NCBI RefSeq assembly: GCF_002119525.1
Contig: NZ_CP017917.1
Span: 1,302,001-1,366,000, forward strand
Reading direction: 5' to 3'
Source of the DNA: Vibrio syngnathi
Lineage (GTDB): Bacteria; Pseudomonadota; Gammaproteobacteria; Enterobacterales; Vibrionaceae
DNA length: 64,000 nt
A program made the translations under genes and the position numbers. Below the pieces are notes generated by a model that saw only the letters and a list, made by a program, of their open reading frames with translations, was not told the DNA's origin and made no database searches. Below, piece by piece: positions 57,475 through 64,000 of this stretch; position 1 is the first letter of the stretch, and each line of letters starts with the position of its first letter.

Positions 57475-58380
57475 TTAAGTTATAGGGTGAGTATGGCTCT
57501 TCAATGAAGCGATAAATTGCTTAACAGAAATAGACTGAGGGGTGTGCTCTGCACAAAGCGTCGATACCGAAAATTGGATATCCGGCTGCAGTGAAAGCAC
57601 ACAAACCGAGTCGTCATGTTGATACTGATCTGCTGTCCACGGGTCAACAATCGCAAAGCCTGCTTGGTGCTTCACCAGTTCCGCCGCCGCGCTATATCCA
57701 CGCACAGATATCGGATGGTGATAATGCTCATCTAACGCCACAAGGCTTTGATTTAGCAGTAAACCTAATGGATCGCGGGGATCGAGCCCGATGATTGGCA
57801 ACGGATAGTTGATCAAATCATCAAGGGTTATTTCCGCGGGTAAATGATCAACCGTATTGGCTGGCACCAAAACCTTGAGCGATTCGGTTAATAGCGTTTC
57901 ACTTAATATGGCAGGCGGTGTTTCGTCCCCAAACGCGATGGCAATATCGAGCTCATGCTTCAATAAGCCAGCACACAGTTCATCACGGTTGGCGGTCAGT
58001 AACTCAAAAGAGAGCTCTTGTTTACTGGAATATTGTTCACGAGACATTTGGGCTATTACCGGGGTCAGCAATTTGGTCGCCAGTATCGGAGGCGCACCAA
58101 TACGTAAATGTTGATGTCCTTGCTTCACTTTGTTGGTCAGAGATCGAAATTGACCCAGCTGTTGATAGACTTTTTCCGCTTCTGGTAGCAAGGTTCTCGC
58201 TTCGACCGTTGGCACCAACCGACCTTTGACACGCTCGAACAATCCAAACCCAAGTTGTTGCTCTGTGTGTGCCAGAATACGGGTCACATTAGGTTGTGAC
58301 ACATGCAGATTACGCGCAGCCCCAGATACGGTTCCGGTTTGCATAATGGCGTAAAAGACTTCCAACTGTCTTAAGTTCAC
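57475..58380 (-). CDS. LysR-family regulator of the dgc genes
   Basis: A 301-residue LysR protein with N-terminal DNA-binding region MNLRQLEVFYAIMQTGTVSGAARNLHVSQPNVTRILAHTEQQLGFGLFERVKGRLVPT and an effector domain of about 200 residues. It lies directly upstream of dgcN on the same strand (91 bases), so it is probably the pathway regulator. Reported dgc clusters also carry a LysR gene. The ligand may be D-glutamate or its acetyl form. Confidence 0.85.
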   Translation of the reverse strand: MNLRQLEVFYAIMQTGTVSGAARNLHVSQPNVTRILAHTEQQLGFGLFERVKGRLVPTVEARTLLPEAEKVYQQLGQFRSLTNKVKQGHQHLRIGAPPILATKLLTPVIAQMSREQYSSKQELSFELLTANRDELCAGLLKHELDIAIAFGDETPPAILSETLLTESLKVLVPANTVDHLPAEITLDDLINYPLPIIGLDPRDPLGLLLNQSLVALDEHYHHPISVRGYSAAAELVKHQAGFAIVDPWTADQYQHDDSVCVLSLQPDIQFSVSTLCAEHTPQSISVKQFIASLKSHTHPIT

Positions 58381-58507
58381 ATTGATGTCCTTATGGTTCG
58401 CGAAACAAATCTAGGGATTGGCTTTTCTTGTATTAGCTAAGCTGTTTATCGGTCTAGCTGTTTAATTAGCTGTCTATTTATTTATCTACTTGGCTATTTG
58501 CGTGAGT

Positions 58508-59344
58508 TTATTTTAGTAACTCAGCTATCGTAGGTTGAAGCACCTCAGCCCAAGCTTGGTAAGCCTTCGCATTCAAGTGTAAGTCATCACACGAGTACTC
58601 ATTCGACAAAAGCTTATTCGGTGACAATACAGAATTCACATCTAAGAACGCAATGCCTTGCTGAGAACAGTACTCGCTTATCTTGCTATTGAGCAGTTCA
58701 ACCGACGAATTCAAACCTTGCAGTTTAGAGCCAACATAAAGCGTTGATTGCACCAAGATTCGAATATCGTTTTCTTGCCACACTTCAAGCATATCAATGT
58801 AGTTCCGGTAGATATGTTCGACATCATAACCCTGAGCCAAATCGTTTATCCCAGCCATAAAGCACACCAGCTTTGGCTTCACATTCAACGTGGTATCAAT
58901 ACGGCGCAACATGCCAGTTGTGGTGTCACCCGCTAAGCCACGGTTGACCATCGAAACATCGCGAAAGATATCCGCCCAAGGTGCCCATTCGGTGATCGAA
59001 TCACCAAACATCACTAGGTCTGCATTTGGGGAAAAATGGCGGTGATTGTCCGATGTCATGATGTAACGACTCATACTGTGGCCTCGTTGCTGAATTTCAG
59101 ACTGAAGAGCAACCGCTTTGAGAATATCACTGTCCGGTGTAGTGCTATCAAATTGAGCCAGCAACCCTTCGATGTGAGGCTTAAAAGGGCTAAGACGAGT
59201 GCTCAGTTGGTGGTGTTCTTTAAGGGAAGATAACCTCTCTAGTAATGCATACAGAGAGCGGTTTTGACCAACTTCTTGAAATAACTGATATAGATCGAGG
59301 ACAGGGTGTTGCTGCAACGCGGCAAGTAATTGCTTGTCTTCCAT
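58508..59344 (-). CDS. SGNH/GDSL-family hydrolase
   Basis: A 278-residue esterase of the SGNH class. Catalytic Ser is in block I FGDSITEW, Gly in NRGLAGDTTTGML (block II), Asn in AGINDL (block III) and the Asp/His pair in CDDLHLN (block V). About 100 residues before block I are helical and belong to no domain I know. There is no signal peptide, so it is cytoplasmic. Relatives act on acyl or acetyl esters, including platelet-activating-factor-type and lysophospholipid substrates; the true substrate is open. Confidence 0.85.
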   Translation of the reverse strand: MEDKQLLAALQQHPVLDLYQLFQEVGQNRSLYALLERLSSLKEHHQLSTRLSPFKPHIEGLLAQFDSTTPDSDILKAVALQSEIQQRGHSMSRYIMTSDNHRHFSPNADLVMFGDSITEWAPWADIFRDVSMVNRGLAGDTTTGMLRRIDTTLNVKPKLVCFMAGINDLAQGYDVEHIYRNYIDMLEVWQENDIRILVQSTLYVGSKLQGLNSSVELLNSKISEYCSQQGIAFLDVNSVLSPNKLLSNEYSCDDLHLNAKAYQAWAEVLQPTIAELLK

Positions 59345-59663
59345 GGTGTTATCTAACCCTTCAATTATCTAATGATGAACCAAAGATAATATCCGATTGC
59401 TTACGGGATAGATAACATTAGAAACAGAGAATGACTTATTCTCAACAAGGCTGGTACATACCGCATAAAAATATCTTCCTGTACAAATCTCGTTCCGACT
59501 CAAAAATCAGCACTTCATCATAATATGTATAAGAAATTAGCCACATATTGTGACCTCAGTCTCTCAGCCTACCGTCTACTCCTATTACCACTATTTAACG
59601 GAGGATTTATAGAATATCAGGATGGTGAATAATAGGTTAAATCATAATAATAAGGACCTTTAC
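59345..59663. other. divergent intergenic region upstream of amylase
   Basis: No gene is seen. It should hold the promoters of the SGNH hydrolase and the amylase. No clear MalT or Crp site was identified by eye. Confidence 0.3.
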
Positions 59664-61682
59664 GTGAAACTTTCTCTATCCAATACCGCGTTGGCCGTTA
59701 CCGCCATCCTACTTGCAGGTTGCCAATCTGCACCTGAATCAGTTCAAGAACCAACAGCATACCAATGCCAAACGAATACGAATGCCGACGTGAATGACTT
59801 GAGGATTTATCAAGTGATGGTCGAAAGCTTTGTCAGTGGCGATGACTCAATTGGTCATGGTACAGGCTATGGAACCAGTCACCATAACGGAGACATCCAA
59901 GGTATTATCGACTCACTTGATTACATTGAATCTCTTGGCATGAACGGCATTTGGCTAACCCCAATCTTTAATTCAGAGCCTATCGAAAACCAAGACCATT
60001 GGGCTGATAGACTGGATGCTACCGGTTATTTTGCCACCGATTATTTCAATATCGATCCGAGATTCGGCACGATGGAAGAAGCTAAAACCTTAGTTGAAGA
60101 AGCGCATGCTCGAGGGCTTTATGTCTTCTTTGATGGCGTATTTGGCCACCACAAAAAAAACGTAGTGCCGTCACCAACAGGTAAGCTGCCCCAAGGAGAG
60201 GATAATCCAGTCTCATACCCTGAGAGCCTAGCCTTCTATCAAGAAGTAGCCGAGTATTGGATCAAAGAGCTCAAAATTGATGGTTGGCGCTTAGATCAAG
60301 CTTATCAAGTGCCAAAAGAAGCTTGGAGTCAAATCAGAGAAACGGTAGACACCGCTTCTTCTCAAGTCGAATACGTAAACAGCGAAGGTAAAACCGTGAA
60401 CCCTCTGGGTTATATGGTTGCGGAAATTTGGGCAGGTGAGAACCGCATTATTGAAACAGGCTACGGTTCAAATGAAGCACCGGCCTTATGTTCTGCGTTT
60501 GATTTCCCGATGCGCTACCGCCTGACGGAAACCTTTGCTGTAAACGAAGCTGGCGTGGGGAACAAAGGTGGAGAGTGGCTTGCAGAAGGCATGTCTTTAC
60601 ATTCGTTATACCCAGACCACGCAAAGCCAAATTTAATGATCGGTAACCATGACCTTGTGCGCTTTGGTGACTTATTACAGCGCGGTGCTATCGCTTCTCC
60701 ACAAGACAAAGAGTATTGGCAGCGCTATAAAGCGGCATTTTCATTCCAAGCAGCTTATACCGGCCCAATTACGACCTACTATGGGGACGAAATAGGCGAC
60801 CAGCTAGAAGGTTTTGCAGACAAAGTTTGGACTGATGACTGTGCTATTAATGGTCTGTGTGATGATCACGTAGCCCGTACTAGCGGTAAAGTAGAAGGTG
60901 TCACAGCCCAACTCAATACGCACGAAAAAGACTTAAAGCAATACGTGACAAACTTGATGAAACTGAGAGAAACGCACCCCGCTCTATCACAAGGTAAACG
61001 TACAAACCTGATGGCCAATGATGTCGCGTATGTCGATCACAAAGCCTATGAAGGCGATGCTGTTGTCTACGCAGTGAACGTTACCAACAAAGAACAAACC
61101 ATAAAACTAACCAAAGAAAAAGTCGGCTCCATAGCTGATCTGACGGATATTGAATCCAAGCAATCGATCTCAGCTATTGATGGCCACTACTCTATCGTTC
61201 TAAGCCCATTTGAAGCTCGTTTCTTGTCGATAACACAGCCAAGTGAAAAAGGGCCAATTGCGGCGATACTAGCGACAGGAAATGAAGTTGGACAAGGCTT
61301 CATGGCTCAATGTGACAATCCAACAATAAAAGCTGAAGGCCCTATTTCGAGCCCGCTTTATGTGGTTGGCAATTTTGCTGATTCAGGTTGGAAACACGTG
61401 GGTCAACGAGAGTTTGAATATAAAGGTGACAACACTTACCAAGTCGTCACCACTGAAAAACCGGGCAGTTATCGCATGCAATATGCATCCAAGGCTTGGT
61501 CACCTCAGTTCACAGCGGATGGGCTTAACCTAAAGTTAGGACAGCTTAACTCGTTAATTAAAGGTGGTTACGGTCAAGATACCGCTATCACTATTCGTAA
61601 TGCTGGGCAGTATGTATGGAGCTTACAATTCGATGATGCGGGGCAACCACTGCAAATTATGGCTTCCAAATGTGCTGAATAG
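59664..61682 (+). CDS. lipoprotein GH13 alpha-amylase
   Basis: The GTG at 59664 has AAGGA upstream and opens a lipoprotein signal (VKLSLSNTALAVTAILLAGC, lipobox LAGC). An earlier ATG at 59622 would place extra polar residues before the signal. The 672-residue product has a GH13 barrel: GMNGIWLTPIF, GLYVFFDGVFGHH, nucleophile Asp in DGWRLDQAY, acid Glu in MVAEIWAG and the third Asp in MIGNHDLVRF. A C-terminal all-beta domain and a further 100-residue beta domain may bind starch. It is anchored at the outer membrane or periplasm to degrade maltodextrins or starch, and ends in a strong terminator. Confidence 0.9.
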   Translation: MKLSLSNTALAVTAILLAGCQSAPESVQEPTAYQCQTNTNADVNDLRIYQVMVESFVSGDDSIGHGTGYGTSHHNGDIQGIIDSLDYIESLGMNGIWLTPIFNSEPIENQDHWADRLDATGYFATDYFNIDPRFGTMEEAKTLVEEAHARGLYVFFDGVFGHHKKNVVPSPTGKLPQGEDNPVSYPESLAFYQEVAEYWIKELKIDGWRLDQAYQVPKEAWSQIRETVDTASSQVEYVNSEGKTVNPLGYMVAEIWAGENRIIETGYGSNEAPALCSAFDFPMRYRLTETFAVNEAGVGNKGGEWLAEGMSLHSLYPDHAKPNLMIGNHDLVRFGDLLQRGAIASPQDKEYWQRYKAAFSFQAAYTGPITTYYGDEIGDQLEGFADKVWTDDCAINGLCDDHVARTSGKVEGVTAQLNTHEKDLKQYVTNLMKLRETHPALSQGKRTNLMANDVAYVDHKAYEGDAVVYAVNVTNKEQTIKLTKEKVGSIADLTDIESKQSISAIDGHYSIVLSPFEARFLSITQPSEKGPIAAILATGNEVGQGFMAQCDNPTIKAEGPISSPLYVVGNFADSGWKHVGQREFEYKGDNTYQVVTTEKPGSYRMQYASKAWSPQFTADGLNLKLGQLNSLIKGGYGQDTAITIRNAGQYVWSLQFDDAGQPLQIMASKCAE

Positions 61683-61711
61683 CCAAACCTAAGATCCGAG
61701 ATCAACCAAGT

Positions 61712-61747
61712 AAAACCCCTTATTCCTACGAATAAGGGGTTTTCTTT
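61712..61747 (+). terminator. bidirectional terminator after amylase gene
   Basis: AAAACCCCTTATTC pairs perfectly with GAATAAGGGGTTTT around a 4-base loop. It can serve both converging genes. Confidence 0.88.
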
Positions 61748-61792
61748 AATCTGCATTGGATATTAAGAGACCAGACACGATTAGAACGATAT

Positions 61793-62305
61793 CTACCCCT
61801 GCTTCACTTGCAGGTGATTACGGTTATCGCGGCTTTTCTTGATCAGCTCGTTGCTCTCGTCCATTTCATCTGACTTAGCAAGGCGATCATAAAGCAGCAC
61901 ATTCACTGTTGCTGCTAGATTCATGCAACCAACGGTTGGTACATAAACAACATGGTCAGCTCGGTCAGCGACATCTTGAGAAATAGAACCATCTTCGGGG
62001 CCAAAGATATAGATAGCGTTCTCTGGGTGTTTAAAACGTGGCAATGGTGTTGCACCTTCAGCCAACTCCACGCATACGATCTTGGTTTCTGAATTAAGGT
62101 TATCTAAAAACGACTCGACACCATTAAGCGGGATAGTACGCGTTGCACTCTTGGTATCGGTGTGAAATTTTGCAGCCTTGTCATAGCGTTGCCCTGTGTA
62201 TTTAACTTCGTCGACTTGGTAGCAACCCGCCGCACGCATAACCGCGCCAACGTTTGTCGGGCTCTTTGGGTTAGTTAAACCAATAGTCACATGGCTCTTG
62301 TTCAT
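61793..62305 (-). CDS. TrmH/SpoU-family RNA methyltransferase
   Basis: A 170-residue SPOUT methyltransferase consisting of the catalytic domain alone. Motif 1 is LTNPKSPTNVGAVMRAAGCYQVDEV, motif 2 is YIFGPEDGSISQDVADRADHVVYVPTV and motif 3 is GCMNLAATVNVLLYDRL. It should transfer a methyl group from S-adenosylmethionine to a ribose or base in tRNA or rRNA. Size is like TrmL, but the sequence is a different subgroup, so the target nucleotide is not assigned. Single gene. Confidence 0.85.
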   Translation of the reverse strand: MNKSHVTIGLTNPKSPTNVGAVMRAAGCYQVDEVKYTGQRYDKAAKFHTDTKSATRTIPLNGVESFLDNLNSETKIVCVELAEGATPLPRFKHPENAIYIFGPEDGSISQDVADRADHVVYVPTVGCMNLAATVNVLLYDRLAKSDEMDESNELIKKSRDNRNHLQVKQG

Positions 62306-62579
62306 GAATCTTTCTCACTTAACGAATAGACATAGCAGGGTGCTACAAAGCGTCGCATTCTACCAAAGCAGCGTCAAATTCAAAAGCATCGAAACAAACA
62401 GCTCTCTTTAGCATTAAGTCCCTACCCACAAGGTTTATCACTTCAAAAACTTAACCGTCATCATATTTATCAAACAAAAAGGTTTCAGGATAACAATTCA
62501 ACAACAAGTCCGTTTACATTTCGAAACCACATTAATAATGTGTTGAAAATTGCCTGAGACAATCACATAGGAAGTGCTA

Positions 62580-64000
62580 ATGACCCTCACCATCAAAAAC
62601 CGCCTTTATATCCTCTCTTTTATCCCTTTGCTACTAATGGCAATTGGGATGATGAGCGTGACGTATATGAAGAGCACTGAGCTAACCGCACAACAAGTAG
62701 AATCGACGCGTAGCAATATGATGGCGATGAAACAAAAGGAACTCAAAGCGTACCTGCAAATGGCTAAGTCTTCGATAACTCCTTTCTTAGAAAAAGGTGC
62801 CACGCTTGAAGAAGCATTACCCACATTAAAAACTCTAGAATATGGTGAGTCTGGTTATATTTTTGGCTACAGCTCTAAGGGTGTAAGAATCGTCATCGGA
62901 CAAGGTACCGATGGCATTGGTAAAAATTACTACGACCTTCAAGACAAACAAGGCAATTACCTAATCCAAGACCTGATTAAGAACTCAAAAATTGGGGAAT
63001 TCACCACTTACTACTTTCCTAAGCCAGGTCAATCCATTGCGTTACCAAAACTCAGCTACTCAATCTTTATTCCACAATGGGATTTAATGCTCGGCACGGG
63101 TTTTTATACCGATGATATTGACGCCGTGATCAGTGACATGAAAGAGAGCTCGAATGCTGCGCTACAAAGCTCACTGACTGCCATTGCTATTTTCTGTGGC
63201 TTGATTGCCTTAGTGGTAGCGGTTTTCGCTGTTGCAGTGAACCGTACAATCATGCAACCACTCGAGCAATTTGACCGTTCAATCAGTGCCTTTGCAAGTG
63301 GTGAGGCCGACCTAACGGCTCGAATGGAAACCTTCAAAGCGCCTGAGTTCGCCAAACTCAGTGAGAACTTTAATGCCTTTGTTGCTAGCCTACAGACCAT
63401 CATTCGTAGCGTGAGCGATGTGGGTCAGCAAGTTGTATCAGAAACGAGCAGCATGTCTTCTCGCGCAGCTCAGGTCGACGAGATAGCGACAGGTCAACGT
63501 GAAGAGACAGAACAAGTAGCAACGGCGATGACCGAGATGACGACAACTGCGCAAGAGATCTCAAGCAACGCAAGCCAAGCCGCTGACTCAGCTAAACTTG
63601 CAGAGAACAATGCAAAAGAAGCTCAGCAAATTGTCAACGCTGCTGCAGGTTCCGTAGCAGACCTTGCAAGTGAAGTATCAGAGGCAAACACTGTGGTATC
63701 TCGCCTTGAAGGAGATGTACAGAACATTTCATCTTCACTGACTGTCATTCAAGATATAGCGGAACAGACCAACCTATTAGCACTAAATGCCGCGATTGAA
63801 GCCGCGCGAGCTGGTGATCAAGGCCGAGGTTTTGCGGTAGTTGCTGATGAAGTTCGTAAGCTTGCAAGCCGCACACAAGAGAGCACGGGCGACATTCACA
63901 AAATGATCCAACAGCTAAAATCCGCTTCAGATGCCGCGGTGAAAGCAATGGATTCGAGCCAAAGCAGAAGTGCTCAAACGGTAGAAGAAGCGAACGCAGC
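62580..64000 (+). CDS. methyl-accepting chemotaxis protein with single-Cache sensor (partial)
   Basis: The ATG at 62580 follows AGGAAG by 5 bases; the frame stays open to the right edge, so the 3' end is missing (473 codons seen). Helix 1 (about 8-28) is followed by an sCache_2-type periplasmic domain (about 35-190, with [16 protein letters not shown] and [14 protein letters not shown]), helix 2 (about 195-220), HAMP and the signalling coiled coil with the tip [37 protein letters not shown]. Ligands of single-Cache receptors include organic acids and small metabolites. No neighbour fixes its ligand. Confidence 0.9.
   Translation, partial: MTLTIKNRLYILSFIPLLLMAIGMMSVTYMKSTELTAQQVESTRSNMMAMKQKELKAYLQMAKSSITPFLEKGATLEEALPTLKTLEYGESGYIFGYSSKGVRIVIGQGTDGIGKNYYDLQDKQGNYLIQDLIKNSKIGEFTTYYFPKPGQSIALPKLSYSIFIPQWDLMLGTGFYTDDIDAVISDMKESSNAALQSSLTAIAIFCGLIALVVAVFAVAVNRTIMQPLEQFDRSISAFASGEADLTARMETFKAPEFAKLSENFNAFVASLQTIIRSVSDVGQQVVSETSSMSSRAAQVDEIATGQREETEQVATAMTEMTTTAQEISSNASQAADSAKLAENNAKEAQQIVNAAAGSVADLASEVSEANTVVSRLEGDVQNISSSLTVIQDIAEQTNLLALNAAIEAARAGDQGRGFAVVADEVRKLASRTQESTGDIHKMIQQLKSASDAAVKAMDSSQSRSAQTVEEANA

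Overview
The window looks like chromosomal DNA of a Vibrio, probably a marine species near the Splendidus group. The reasons are the Vibrio-type rRNA sequences, an rRNA spacer carrying tRNA-Glu, Lys, Val, Ala and Val, and gene families common in marine Vibrionaceae: TrmY, a SigZ/ArsR/Cu-Zn permease group, TAXI-TRAP transporters and a DgcN/DgcA pair. No database search was possible. Product names rest on motifs and family knowledge.

Region 1 (1-4.94 kb) is accessory. It holds an HNH-nuclease-like gene, a 68-codon gene, a structured non-coding stretch, a tyrosine recombinase and an IS630-type element. The IS element abuts and alters the recombinase 5' end. The region lies against the 3' end of a tRNA-Ser, as expected for an integrated island that continues off the left edge.

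Region 2 (4.9-11.4 kb) is a complete rRNA operon on the minus strand: two promoters and boxA, 16S, tRNA-Glu, Lys, Val, Ala, Val, 23S, 5S, tRNA-Ser, terminator. The 16S helix 44 has an enlarged tip.

Region 3 (11.5-26.2 kb) holds a DUF3087-like protein, TrmY and a three-gene polysaccharide synthase/export operon whose first gene joins a six-CxxC zinc-ribbon region to a degenerate GGDEF-like domain. After these come a Cu/Zn-type permease divergent from arsR-sigZ with three operator-like dyads, then YitT, MFS and TauE-type membrane proteins, a chemoreceptor and a PAP2 phosphatase.

Region 4 (26.5-42 kb) holds an FMN riboswitch with ribB and a nickel/peptide-type ABC importer operon. That importer's promoter contains a strong Zur-box match and a Fur-like site. 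Further right are a NIT-like protein, a bicupin, a LysR regulator, an SDR, a TAXI-TRAP transporter, a decayed ompW remnant and glgC.

Region 5 (42-52.2 kb) holds a ribosome hibernation factor and a HAD phosphatase. Next is a probable regulon for an organophosphorus compound: phnD-phnC-phnE-phnE, a periplasmic glycerophosphodiesterase and an NtrC/DctB-type two-component pair. Sigma-54 promoters and shared upstream repeats precede both phnD and the phosphodiesterase gene.

Region 6 (52.6-64 kb) holds an AraC/GyrI-type regulator, a solitary AT-rich gene with a HEPN-like motif, a D-glutamate catabolism cluster (dgcA, dgcN, LysR), an SGNH hydrolase, a lipoprotein alpha-amylase, a SpoU-type RNA methyltransferase and a chemoreceptor cut by the right edge.
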